The position numbers and the translations under genes were made by a program. Shown here piece by piece: positions 1 to 8,592 of a DNA stretch of 64,000 nt. Under the pieces are notes generated by a model. It was not told the DNA's origin. It did not search any database and worked only from the letters and a program-made list of their open reading frames with translations. The stretch lies in contig DAKJ01000009.1 of the NCBI GenBank assembly GCA_002496565.1, positions 1-64,000 on the forward strand, read 5' to 3'. Numbering within the stretch: the first letter of the stretch is position 1; each line of letters starts with the position of its first letter. Source of the DNA: Methanosarcina sp. UBA289 (GTDB taxonomy: Archaea > Halobacteriota > Methanosarcinia > Methanosarcinales > Methanosarcinaceae).

Positions 1-580
1 GGAAACAACTCCTGTCTCCATTATTAATGAACAGTAATTGCTGCATTTATCATGCAGGAAATTATAGTTATGCGTTCATAGTATTTAAAGGTATCTATTT
101 CCTTGGAAATTAAGAAGGAACTTCAACCAAATGACTATGAGAAAACCCATTCAGCACAACAATCTCATGCTGAAACCGGGAACACATATACATCAGTTTT
201 AATATATAAAACTTTTTGTTCAGGGACATTCTAAAAAAAACAAATTAAACAAAGGATGAAAATCTGTTTTGTTAAAACCCTGATATTCACTCTCAAATCA
301 CAAATTCAAGAGCGAGCCGCACTTGTTTTGTGCGTGAGACATACAAAGGAATATCCGATATAAATACCTGTCGCCTATCCTATGACTTAGAAAAAAATAA
401 AAATAAGAAGAGAGTAAAAGAAAGCAAAAAAGCGCAGCATTAAAATAATAACAGAAAGTTGAAAGCTGCATGACGAATAACCTTAAAGCTCGAAAAAACG
501 ATATATAAGGGATTTAAGGGTATAAAAATAAAAAATAAAAAATAAAACTATAATAAAACTACATATAACGAGGTATCAAA
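1..580. other. Intergenic region upstream of aIF1A
   Basis: No reading frame here looks coding. The region is AT-rich. A small hairpin (CGCAC at 318-322 with GTGCG at 330-334) is visible but has no clear role. The right end holds the promoter of the translation operon. Confidence 0.5.
496..508 (+). promoter_or_regulatory. TATA/BRE promoter of aIF1A-rio1-KH operon
   Basis: A purine-rich BRE-like stretch precedes ATATATAAGG at 501-510. By the usual archaeal spacing, transcription would start near 530, giving a leader of about 50 nt before the start at 581. This is inferred from sequence only. Confidence 0.4.
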
Positions 581-910
581 CTGGCAGACTTAAAGAAACC
601 TACATCCAAAGCCAAACCCCAGACGGAAGAATCCGTTACAAGAGTACGAACGCCGCGCAGGGAAAATAATGAGATCCTGGCAACTGTTGAAAGTCTCCTG
701 GGTGCAAATCGACTAAGGCTCCGTTGCATGGATGGGGTCGTTCGTATGGGGAGGATTCCAGGTTCAATGAAGAAAAAAACCTGGATTAGAGAAGGAGACG
801 TCGTTATTGTCGTGCCCTGGGAATTCCAGAACGAAAAGGCAGATGTAATCTGGAAGTACACAAGGCCGCAGGTAGACTGGCTTGAGAGGAAAGGATACCT
901 GAAAGGATAA
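581..910 (+). CDS. eif1A: Translation initiation factor aIF1A
   Basis: The product (109 aa) is the archaeal IF1/eIF1A orthologue, an OB-fold factor that binds the A site of the 30S subunit. The OB core is visible (RLRCMDGVVRMGRIPG, then WIREGDVVIVVPW), with a basic N-terminal tail. The first ATG in frame (728) would cut the OB fold in half. The frame is open upstream to CTG at 581, which sits 6 nt after GAGGT (570-574) and gives the typical N-terminus (LADLKKPTSK). I therefore place the start at this unusual CTG. The gene is followed after 1 nt by rio1, then by a KH protein, so it leads a translation/ribosome-maturation operon. Confidence 0.88.
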   Translation: MADLKKPTSKAKPQTEESVTRVRTPRRENNEILATVESLLGANRLRLRCMDGVVRMGRIPGSMKKKTWIREGDVVIVVPWEFQNEKADVIWKYTRPQVDWLERKGYLKG

Positions 911-911
911 T

Positions 912-1694
912 ATGGGAATGGATCAGGAAAAGAAGATAAGGCGCATCGATAGCGCTAAAGATAAATCTCGGGCCAGGGAGAAGGATTCCGAGCGGCTGAA
1001 AGTAGAAGAAAACGTATTCGACGTTCCCACCCTTAAAATTCTTTATACTCTATCCAATAAAGGTATAATAAAAGCAATGGGTGGAGCTATCAGTACTGGA
1101 AAGGAAGCAAACGTATTCTATGCTGAAGGCCCGGATAAAGAGCTGGCTGTAAAAATATACAGGATTGCAAGCAGTACCTTCAAGGCAATGGATGCCTACA
1201 TTATGAAGGATCCTCGCTTCACAAACATTAGAAATAACAAGCGAGACATCATTTTTGCATGGACACGCAAGGAACTTCAGAACCTGAAACGTGCCAAAAG
1301 CGCAGGAGTCCGAGTTCCGGAGCCTGTACTTGCCGAAAAGAATATTCTTATCATGGAATTTATGGGAGAAAAAGAGACACCTTACCCTCTCCTTAAAAAC
1401 ACGTATCTTGAAAACGAGGAGGCAAAGCAGATTTTTGAGACAGTAGTTGAATATATGCGTCTCCTTTATAAAAAAGCAAACCTTGTACATGCTGATCTAA
1501 GCGAATATAATATCCTGATCGACCCGAATAACCTGACTCCCATATTTATTGATATGGGACAATCCGTAACCCTGGAGCATCCTAACGCCCGGGAGTTCCT
1601 TTACAGGGACGTGCAAAATATACTCAGGTTCTTCAGCCGCTATGGGATAAAGGACAAACCTGAAGAGCTATTTACAAAAATACAGGCGGAATAA
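912..1694 (+). CDS. rio1: RIO1-type serine/threonine protein kinase
   Basis: This 260-aa protein is an archaeal Rio1 kinase/ATPase. In the family it acts in the last steps of small-subunit maturation. Visible motifs are the nucleotide loop STGKEANVFYA (about residues 57-67), the catalytic loop HADLSEYNIL and the metal-binding IFIDMGQ. The N-terminal 35 residues are highly charged, as in other archaeal Rio1 proteins. The start lies 1 nt after the aIF1A stop, and the next gene starts 2 nt after its own stop, so it is translated from a tight operon. Length is normal for the family. Confidence 0.93.
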   Translation: MGMDQEKKIRRIDSAKDKSRAREKDSERLKVEENVFDVPTLKILYTLSNKGIIKAMGGAISTGKEANVFYAEGPDKELAVKIYRIASSTFKAMDAYIMKDPRFTNIRNNKRDIIFAWTRKELQNLKRAKSAGVRVPEPVLAEKNILIMEFMGEKETPYPLLKNTYLENEEAKQIFETVVEYMRLLYKKANLVHADLSEYNILIDPNNLTPIFIDMGQSVTLEHPNAREFLYRDVQNILRFFSRYGIKDKPEELFTKIQAE

Positions 1695-1695
1695 T

Positions 1696-2244
1696 ATGAC
1701 TCAGTATGTCAAAATCCCCAAAGAAAGAGTCGGAGTAATCATAGGCCCGAAAGGAGAAACGAAAAAGCTTATCGAGGACAAAACCGCGTGCCAGCTTGAA
1801 ATCGATAGTGAAAGCGGAAAGATAGACATTACCTGCGAGGAAGATCCATTAAAAGAGTTCAGGGTTCTCGAAACCCTAAAAGCAATAGGAAGAGGGTTCA
1901 GCCCCGAAAAAGCTATTGAACTTCTTGATGACGAAATGCTTATGCTTGAGATTATAGATCTTTCCGACGTTGCTACTACTCCAAAAGAGCTTCAGCGGAT
2001 AAAGGGTCGGATAATAGGAAGAAACGGAAGAACCAGAGAACTTGCAGAAACTCTGATAAGCGTAAAAATCTCTGTCTACGGAAAAACCGTATCCGTACTT
2101 GGGCACCCTGAACAGAACACTATAATCCGGACAGCTATAAGGATGCTGCTCGATGGAGCTACCCATGGTGCAGTCTACAAGTTCCTTGAAAAAAAGCATC
2201 AAGAGCTTTTGCAGTCCCAGCTTGACTCAATTGATTTTTATTAA
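1696..2244 (+). CDS. KH-domain RNA-binding protein, Dim2/Pno1-like
   Basis: The 182-aa protein has two KH-type domains: GPKGETKKLIEDKT in the first (about residues 14-27) and GRIIGRNGRTRELAE in the second (about 103-117). It matches the archaeal Dim2/Pno1 family, which binds the 3' end of pre-16S rRNA and in eukaryotes works with Rio1 and Nob1. Its position directly behind rio1 (2-nt gap) fits a shared role in 30S maturation. The role is inferred from family and context. Confidence 0.88.
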   Translation: MTQYVKIPKERVGVIIGPKGETKKLIEDKTACQLEIDSESGKIDITCEEDPLKEFRVLETLKAIGRGFSPEKAIELLDDEMLMLEIIDLSDVATTPKELQRIKGRIIGRNGRTRELAETLISVKISVYGKTVSVLGHPEQNTIIRTAIRMLLDGATHGAVYKFLEKKHQELLQSQLDSIDFY

Positions 2245-2254
2245 GAAAAAAATC

Positions 2255-2284
2255 AGGGCCTTAAAATATTGTACCTAAGGCCCT
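2255..2284. terminator. Hairpin terminator shared by KH gene and pyrC
   Basis: A perfect 9-bp stem (AGGGCCTTA at 2255-2263, TAAGGCCCT at 2276-2284) with a 12-nt loop lies between convergent genes. On the minus strand it is followed at once by GATTTTTTTC, which suits termination of pyrC transcripts. On the plus strand the T-tract is weaker (CTTTTT about 15 nt on). Confidence 0.6.
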
Positions 2285-2430
2285 TATGATATAACTAAAC
2301 TTTTTAACTAAACATTTCTAACTAAACTTTTCTGGAAAACTGGTTTTCAGTTTTCCGTTTTTGCTAAAGCTTTTACCTAAAACTTCTCAACTAAGCTTTC
2401 TCAAAACCCAACTCTTATTCCCGAGTTTCA

Positions 2431-3822
2431 TCAGGCCTCTTCTAAGAACTCTTCATCCTCTTCGGATCTTTTACCTTTTCCTTCAAGGAAGTTACCTCGC
2501 CCAGGTTTTGCATTAATTGATTCCTCAATCCAGATTACTTCACCTCTTGAAAGAGTATACTCGGGAAAAACTCCTTCCATACCTTCAAAGGGAGTCCACC
2601 CCGCTTTACTGTGCAGGAACTCAGCCTTTATAGGGCGAAGCTCGCGGGGATTTACAATAATCAGGTCTGCATCAAAACCCACCTCAAGCCTGCCTTTGGA
2701 TTTGCGATCCAGCCCAAAAGCTTTTGCCGGATTCCAGCTTGTAAGCATGATCATCCGTGAAAGCGGCAGGATGTTCTTTCTTACTGCAGCAAGCATAAGA
2801 GGCATGAGGGTCTCGACCCCGGGCACTCCCGAAGGAGCTACTCTTATATCAACATCCTTTTCAGATTCCAGATGTGGGGCATGATCCGAAGCCACCATGT
2901 CAATAGTACCATCGTTAATCCCGTTTACAAGAGCTTTAATACTGTGGCTTCCCCGGAGAGGAGGATTCATTTTTCCAAAAGATCGGAGCCTTTCCCAATC
3001 TCGAGTAGAAAGAAAAAGATGATGAGGAGTAACTTCACAGGTGAAAAGGGGTTCTTTATTTTCTCTTCTTGCAAGGTATTTTTCCTTTCGTATAAGACCT
3101 ATAGCTTCAAGCGTACTCATGTGGCAAAGATGAGCCTTTACTTGTAGTTTGGAAACAAGCTCCAGGGCTTTTTGAACAGCAACCGCCTCACACTCATTCG
3201 GACGTACCCTTGAATGGTACTCATAAGAAGTATCTCCTTTTAACAATCCTTCCAGCTCAAGGCGCATTTTCTCATCCTCGGCATGGATAGTCGCAAGCCC
3301 ACCCAGACGTCTGATTTCGGCAAGAGCCTCTTCGAAGGTATCCTCATTAATGTTTAGCCCGCCTGTGGACTCAGCCATGAAGATTTCCCCAAAAGCAGTA
3401 ACCCCCAATTTCCAGAGTTCTTCTAATTTCTCTATATTACCTGTTACCCCACCATTGATCCCAAAATCGACAATAGACTTCCCCTTGGCAAGTTTAAGTT
3501 TTTGCTCGAAAGACCGTCTGTCTGTCGTAGGAGGCACTGTATTAGGCTGGTCGATGACAGTTGTAATTCCTCCGGCCGCTGCCGCACACGAGCCCGTATA
3601 CCAGTTTTCCTTTGAGGTCATGCCGGGTTCCCTGAAATGGACATGTACATCAATCCCGGCCGGAAGAGTAAGAGCACCGCCTGCATCTATTATCATATCC
3701 GAGCTTGATACTCTGAGATCTTTTCCTATTTTAGTAACTTTGCCGTCCTCAATAATGATCTCGGCAGACTGAAGTGAATTATTGTAATAGATCCGTGTAT
3801 TTTTGATAAGAATATCAGGCAT
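2431..3822 (-). CDS. pyrC: Dihydroorotase
   Basis: The 463-aa product is a class I dihydroorotase of the amidohydrolase superfamily. It interconverts N-carbamoyl-aspartate and dihydroorotate in pyrimidine synthesis. Visible metal-site motifs are DVHVHFREPG (H60, H62), IHAED, AHLCHMS and SDHAPH. At the position where many dihydroorotases carry a carboxylated lysine, the sequence reads AFGEIFM, so E146 appears to take its place. The C-terminus has a charged tail (KGKRSEEDEEFLEEA). It stands alone, convergent with the KH gene. The start is the ATG at 3822, matching the usual N-terminus. Confidence 0.93.
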   Translation of the reverse strand: MPDILIKNTRIYYNNSLQSAEIIIEDGKVTKIGKDLRVSSSDMIIDAGGALTLPAGIDVHVHFREPGMTSKENWYTGSCAAAAGGITTVIDQPNTVPPTTDRRSFEQKLKLAKGKSIVDFGINGGVTGNIEKLEELWKLGVTAFGEIFMAESTGGLNINEDTFEEALAEIRRLGGLATIHAEDEKMRLELEGLLKGDTSYEYHSRVRPNECEAVAVQKALELVSKLQVKAHLCHMSTLEAIGLIRKEKYLARRENKEPLFTCEVTPHHLFLSTRDWERLRSFGKMNPPLRGSHSIKALVNGINDGTIDMVASDHAPHLESEKDVDIRVAPSGVPGVETLMPLMLAAVRKNILPLSRMIMLTSWNPAKAFGLDRKSKGRLEVGFDADLIIVNPRELRPIKAEFLHSKAGWTPFEGMEGVFPEYTLSRGEVIWIEESINAKPGRGNFLEGKGKRSEEDEEFLEEA

Positions 3823-4089
3823 GGGCGTCTATATGCATATAAACGTACTTAAAACCTGACATCAGAGAGAACAGGAAATGGTCCAAAGAGAGAAAGAAAT
3901 TTCAGAGAAAATATAATCAAAAACATGAAAACAACATTAGAGAACCAAAAAGAAAAACAAGAACAACATTAAAGAACTAAAACGGGAAACAAAACTGAGA
4001 ATTAGTATCGTAATGAAAAAATAGAGTAAATGACGAAAAAATATAGAAAAAGTAGATAAGGACTAGCAAGAAAAATTCAACAATCCTTT

Positions 4090-4740
4090 TTAATTCAGTT
4101 TGATCTTCTCAGCCGTAGCAAGATAGATTACACTTTCACATATATTGCAGCAGTGATCTGCAATTCTTTCAATATAGCGAATCAGGAAAAGCAAATATGT
4201 GGCTTTGGAAATAATACTTGTATCTTTTGCCATCATTTCTATTAACTCAACCCATACGGCATAAAAAAGCATATCAACTTCTTCATCCCGGGATGCTGCC
4301 ACTCTTGCAAGCTCTACATCCTGAGTCTTGAAAGCTTGGAGGGAATTTTCAAGCATGTATGTTGCAATATCGGACATTTTTTTAGTATCTACAAGAGGTT
4401 TTATATGCTTACCTTCAATTTTTCCAGGAATCTTAGCAATGTTCATAGATAAGCCTAAAATCCGTCTGAGGTCTGCTGTGATCTTGAGAGCGGACACGAC
4501 AAGCCGGAGATCGCTAGCCATAGGTTGTTGAAGTGCAAGAATATCAAAAATAGAAGACTCAATTTCTTCTTCAAGATTATTTACTTCTGCCTCAAGAGCG
4601 AGCGTTTTTGCAGCAAGCTCTACATCAAGATCTATAACTGCAACCATTGAGTCCTTGAAAGCCAGCTCAACGATTTCTCCAAGGGAGAATATGGATTCCC
4701 TGAGCAGATCCAGCTGCTTTACGTATTGTTCTCGAGCCAT
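4090..4740 (-). CDS. phoU: Phosphate uptake regulator PhoU
   Basis: PhoU proteins are helical-bundle regulators that restrain Pst transport and phosphate signalling. The protein shows two repeated three-helix PhoU halves, with the motif-like LALEAEVNNLEEEIE and RIADHCCNICESV segments. A longer frame begins at 4827 inside pstB, but the ATG at 4740 has GGTGAT just upstream and gives the normal N-terminus MAREQYVKQLDLL and a normal length (216 aa), so I chose it. It is the last gene of the pst operon, 4 nt after the pstB stop. Confidence 0.92.
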   Translation of the reverse strand: MAREQYVKQLDLLRESIFSLGEIVELAFKDSMVAVIDLDVELAAKTLALEAEVNNLEEEIESSIFDILALQQPMASDLRLVVSALKITADLRRILGLSMNIAKIPGKIEGKHIKPLVDTKKMSDIATYMLENSLQAFKTQDVELARVAASRDEEVDMLFYAVWVELIEMMAKDTSIISKATYLLFLIRYIERIADHCCNICESVIYLATAEKIKLN

Positions 4741-4744
4741 TAAA

Positions 4745-5521
4745 TCACCCAAACCTGCCTGTAATATAATCCTCTGTACTCTGTTCCTGTGGATTTTGGA
4801 AAATTTGCCTTGTCTGACCGAACTCAATCAATTTCCCCATAAGGAAAAATCCGGTATAATCTGATATCCTAGCTGCCTGTTGCATATTATGAGTTACGAT
4901 TACTATGGTATAATCTTTTTTAAGGTCCATAATAAGATCTTCAATCCTGGCAGTGGAAATCGGATCAAGAGCGCTGGTGGGTTCATCGAAAAGAATTGTT
5001 CTGGGTTTTACTGCCAGAGTCCTGGCAATGCAAAGTCTTTGCTGTTGTCCACCACTCAGAGAAAGAGCAGGAGACTTAAGCCTGTCTGAAGTTTCTTCCC
5101 AGATCGCAGCTGAACGGAGGGCTTGTTCAACAATGCTGTCAAGATCTTTCCTGTCTGCACCATGTATACGCGGCCCATACGCAACATTATCAAAAATCGA
5201 CATCGGAAAAGGGTTTGGCTTCTGGAAAACCATACCTACTTTTTTACGAAGGTCAACAACGTCTACATCTGGTCCGTAGATATCCTTTTCTTCTATCGAG
5301 ATTTTACCTTCGATTCTGCAATTCTTAACAAGATCATTCATCCTATTTAAGCAGCGGAGGAATGTAGATTTGCCACAGCCGGACGGCCCTATAAGGGCAG
5401 TTACGCTGTTTTTGGGGATTTGCATTGAAATATTTTTAAGTGCTTGCTTTTCCCCGTACCACAAATTAAGATTGTCCACTTTTATCTGGACTTGAGATAC
5501 GTTTTGAACACCCTTAGTCAT
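4745..5521 (-). CDS. pstB: Phosphate ABC transporter ATP-binding protein
   Basis: The 258-aa protein is the PstB ATPase that powers high-affinity phosphate import. Walker A (GPSGCGKSTFLRCLNRMND), the signature LSGGQQQRLCIARTLA and Walker B with ILFDEPTSALDP are all intact. RCLNRMND just after Walker A is typical of PstB. The start ATG at 5521 has GAGGT 6 nt upstream. It lies between pstA and phoU in a five-gene operon. Confidence 0.96.
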   Translation of the reverse strand: MTKGVQNVSQVQIKVDNLNLWYGEKQALKNISMQIPKNSVTALIGPSGCGKSTFLRCLNRMNDLVKNCRIEGKISIEEKDIYGPDVDVVDLRKKVGMVFQKPNPFPMSIFDNVAYGPRIHGADRKDLDSIVEQALRSAAIWEETSDRLKSPALSLSGGQQQRLCIARTLAVKPRTILFDEPTSALDPISTARIEDLIMDLKKDYTIVIVTHNMQQAARISDYTGFFLMGKLIEFGQTRQIFQNPQEQSTEDYITGRFG

Positions 5522-5571
5522 TTAGGGACCTCATTATCATATAAATCTTGACATATTAAGAATAACACAAA

Positions 5572-6429
5572 TCAAATTTTTAGTTTGTTCCTGTAATGCC
5601 TGCGAATCAAAACAGCTACAAGATTCAAACTTAGGACGATAATCAACAGAACCAGAGCTGTTCCATACTGAATAGGCCTGGTTTTTGCTATATTTGTCCC
5701 GGCCGTTGCAAGTACGAAAAGGTGGTAAGGGAGCGCCATAAACTGAGAATAAACAGAATCAGGCAGCCTTGGCAAGAAGTATGCAGCCCCCGTGAAAAGA
5801 ATAGGAGCGGTCTCTCCTGCAACCCTCCCTATGCTCAGCACTGACCCCGTAATTATTCCCGGAATGGCAGCTGGCAGTACCACGTGCCTGATTGTCTGCC
5901 ATTTACTGACCCCAAGAGCAAGGGAGGATTCCCGATATTCTTTAGGAACCGTAATTAAGGCCTCTTCGGTAGAACGGATAATTACCGGGAGAATTAGAAG
6001 AGCAAGCGTAAGAGAGGCAGAGAGTATGGAAGGACCAAAACCAAAGTATTTCACAAACAATGCAAGCCCAAAAAGCCCGAAGACCACCGAGGGAGTGCCT
6101 GCAAGGTTATTGATTGCCATTTCAATTAGCCAGGTAGTGCGGCTTTCTCCTGCATACTCATTCAGATATATAGCAGCCATAACTCCAATAGGCAGGGCTA
6201 CGCTCATGGAGCCTATGATGAGATATATAGTACCTACAATTGCCGGATAGATACCTCCTTCAGTCATCATCCGGTTAGGCATTTGAGTAATGAACTCAAG
6301 ATTAATTGCTCCGTATCCGTTCAAGATAATGTAACCCAGGATGATGAGTACAAAACCTGCAACTATTAATGTAGCAAGAATAAGCAGGGAAAAAGCGATT
6401 TTTTCACTTGTTTTAGAACTCAAACCCAT
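5572..6429 (-). CDS. pstA: Phosphate ABC transporter permease PstA
   Basis: The 285-aa protein has about six membrane segments and the binding-protein-dependent permease loop (EYRESSLALGVSKWQTIRHVVLP) that docks to PstB. It pairs with PstC to form the phosphate channel in the membrane. Its ATG follows the pstC stop by 2 nt, so translation is probably coupled. About 50 nt separate it from pstB. Confidence 0.94.
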   Translation of the reverse strand: MGLSSKTSEKIAFSLLILATLIVAGFVLIILGYIILNGYGAINLEFITQMPNRMMTEGGIYPAIVGTIYLIIGSMSVALPIGVMAAIYLNEYAGESRTTWLIEMAINNLAGTPSVVFGLFGLALFVKYFGFGPSILSASLTLALLILPVIIRSTEEALITVPKEYRESSLALGVSKWQTIRHVVLPAAIPGIITGSVLSIGRVAGETAPILFTGAAYFLPRLPDSVYSQFMALPYHLFVLATAGTNIAKTRPIQYGTALVLLIIVLSLNLVAVLIRRHYRNKLKI

Positions 6430-6431
6430 GA

Positions 6432-7322
6432 TCAGCCCACCTTAAAACGATATTTCTTTTTAATCGAATCCGCAATCAGGTTAATTATGAAAGTAATGAT
6501 GAAAAGTACAGATCCGACAGCAAAAAGAGCATGGAAGTGAGCACTTCCCTGAGGAACTTCCCCCATTTCAAGCGCTATTGTGGCGGTCATCGTCCTCACA
6601 GGACCAAAAAAGCCTCCAGGAAAAGAAGGTATTATTGCGGCATTCCCTGTTACCATCATAAGAGTCATTGTCTCTCCTATGGCCCTTCCGATACCAAGCA
6701 TTACCGCTGCTGAGATTCCCGACAGAGACGCAGGAATTATGACCTTATATATGGTCTGCCATTGTGTGGCCCCAAGAGCAAGAGAACCCTGCCTTAAAGT
6801 GCTGGGAACCGAACTTATTGCGTCTTCGGAAATGGTAATGATTGTTGGGAGTGCCATAATTCCCAGCATAATAGAACCTGTAAGAGCAGTCTGTCCCGTA
6901 GGCAGATTGAGAGTTTTCTGCATAAAAGGAACGAGTACTACAAGCCCAAAGAACCCAAAGACCACAGAAGGGATGCCTGCCAGAATCTCAATAAAAGGTT
7001 TCAAAAAATCCGCAACTTTTGGGTGTGCGAGTTCAGAAATATATATTGCAGAGGCGATCCCCAGAGGAACCGAAAAAAGAATTGATCCGGCAGTCACAAG
7101 AAGGGAGCCCAAAAGCAAGGGTAGTAGCCCGAACTGCTTGTTCACGGAAGTTGGATACCAGAATTTGCCTGTGAGAAAATCGAGAAGGGACGTTTCTTTA
7201 AAAAGAAGTAAACTGTCCCTGAATAAGAATATACATATGAGAAAAAGGATTAAGACCGTAAGAGTGCTTATAAAGAAAAGCACGGATTCGATCCCTTTTT
7301 CTTTTGAATTCTTGCTAAACAT
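6432..7322 (-). CDS. pstC: Phosphate ABC transporter permease PstC
   Basis: The 296-aa membrane protein has about six hydrophobic segments and the EAA-like loop (LRQGSLALGATQWQTIYKVIIP) of PstC. The start ATG at 7322 is preceded by AGGAGATC at good spacing. The gene lies 28 nt downstream of pstS and is near-coupled to pstA. Confidence 0.94.
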   Translation of the reverse strand: MFSKNSKEKGIESVLFFISTLTVLILFLICIFLFRDSLLLFKETSLLDFLTGKFWYPTSVNKQFGLLPLLLGSLLVTAGSILFSVPLGIASAIYISELAHPKVADFLKPFIEILAGIPSVVFGFFGLVVLVPFMQKTLNLPTGQTALTGSIMLGIMALPTIITISEDAISSVPSTLRQGSLALGATQWQTIYKVIIPASLSGISAAVMLGIGRAIGETMTLMMVTGNAAIIPSFPGGFFGPVRTMTATIALEMGEVPQGSAHFHALFAVGSVLFIITFIINLIADSIKKKYRFKVG

Positions 7323-7350
7323 AAGATCTCCTGAAATATTTTTTCAGATA

Positions 7351-8247
7351 TTACTGAACCGGGAAGTACCCCACCTCACTTATCAGGTTTTGCCCTTTCT
7401 CACTCATTACGAAATCGATGAATTCCTTTGTGAGACCTGAAGGTTCTTCATTCGTGTAGAAGTATAGAGCCCTTGAAAGTGGGTATGCACCACTGGTAAT
7501 GTTTTCAGGACTTGGAGCCACAGAGCCGGCCCCCGCATCCAGGTTTAAGGCTTTTACGCTTTCATCAAGATACGCAACCCCGATGTACCCTACTGCATTG
7601 GGGTTCTGAGAAACCTCAAGCAGAATTCCTCCTGTGGCTGGCTGTGTAAGCGCGTCAGGGCGGTATTCGTCTCCAAGCAGAACCTCTTCTTTAAAAAATT
7701 CATAAGTGCCGGAGCTGCTATCTCGGGAGATGGTTACAATCGGCCTATCCTCCCCGCCAACCTCTTTCCAGTTGCTGATACTTCCATTATAGATGCCGCG
7801 CAACTGACCAAAGGTAAGTTCAGAAATAGGATTTTGTGGATTTACAATCACGGAGATTCCATCATAAGCAATAGTATGTTCTACAGGATTGATCCCGTTC
7901 ACCTTGGCAGCTTCTAATTCTTCAGGTTTCATCTCTCGGGATGCGGTAGCAATGTCCACTTCCCCGTCAATAAGAGCAGTAATTCCGACACCTGACCCAC
8001 CTCCAGTCACGGATACACTTTTTCCAGGGTTTTCGTTTGTGAATTCTTCAGCCTCAGCCTGTGCAAGAGGTAACACTGTATCGGACCCTTTCAGAAAAAT
8101 TTCCTGTGAGCCAGTTATTTCTGAGGACGTTTTTTTCGCAGGGACAGAGCCTTTGTCATTTTTGTCTCCAGTACATCCGGTTCCCAGGAAAACAAGTCCA
8201 AGTACTAATAATGTGAGAATTAAGTAACTTTTTGATCTGTTTGCCAT
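7351..8247 (-). CDS. pstS: Phosphate-binding lipoprotein PstS
   Basis: The 298-aa protein is the extracytoplasmic phosphate receptor. It has an N-terminal hydrophobic segment ending in a lipobox-like FLGTGCTG (C25), then a low-complexity linker, then the PstS fold with phosphate-contact segments such as GSDTVLPLA, GGGSGVG and SRDSSSGTYEFF. It leads the operon. GGAG is visible upstream of the ATG. The order S-C-A-B-PhoU is the classical one. Confidence 0.95.
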   Translation of the reverse strand: MANRSKSYLILTLLVLGLVFLGTGCTGDKNDKGSVPAKKTSSEITGSQEIFLKGSDTVLPLAQAEAEEFTNENPGKSVSVTGGGSGVGITALIDGEVDIATASREMKPEELEAAKVNGINPVEHTIAYDGISVIVNPQNPISELTFGQLRGIYNGSISNWKEVGGEDRPIVTISRDSSSGTYEFFKEEVLLGDEYRPDALTQPATGGILLEVSQNPNAVGYIGVAYLDESVKALNLDAGAGSVAPSPENITSGAYPLSRALYFYTNEEPSGLTKEFIDFVMSEKGQNLISEVGYFPVQ

Positions 8248-8592
8248 CGGGGGTACTCCGCTTAAAGATAACGAATTAATAGCCTAAATCCAACAGGTTG
8301 TTAACGCTATACCCCACAATAAAAGAGAGAAATATATAAGGATTCGCTTTATATAATATAGAGAAGTATGTACGAGATAGAATAATATAAGAGAGTATTG
8401 TAGTATATATATCCTATATAACATATATACAAAACGAGAAATATCTTTAAGAAAAATCAGTATAAGAGTTTACTGGCAGGCAAAATAACTAGGTCAAAAA
8501 CTGATAACAAGAAAGAAAGATTAAAAAATAACATCTAAGGTAAAGAACTAATGCTATAAAAAGATGGAAAGCCAGAAAAGCAAAGAGTGGAC
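8248..8592. promoter_or_regulatory. Intergenic region with promoter of the pst operon
   Basis: The stretch between pstS and polB is AT-rich. On the minus strand a TATA-like CTTATATATT (8340-8331) is placed to start pst transcription near 8310, about 60 nt before pstS. Further TATA-like runs lie at about 8350-8420. A phosphate-responsive site is likely here, but I cannot define it. No gene is visible. Confidence 0.4.

Noticed and set aside
4741..4827. N-terminal extension of PhoU starting at 4827
   Set aside because: It overlaps pstB, adds non-family residues, and the downstream ATG has a good Shine-Dalgarno.
6580..7440. 286-codon plus-strand frame opposite pstC
   Set aside because: Antisense to pstC; repeated Ile/Pro/Ala shadow pattern with no recognisable motif.
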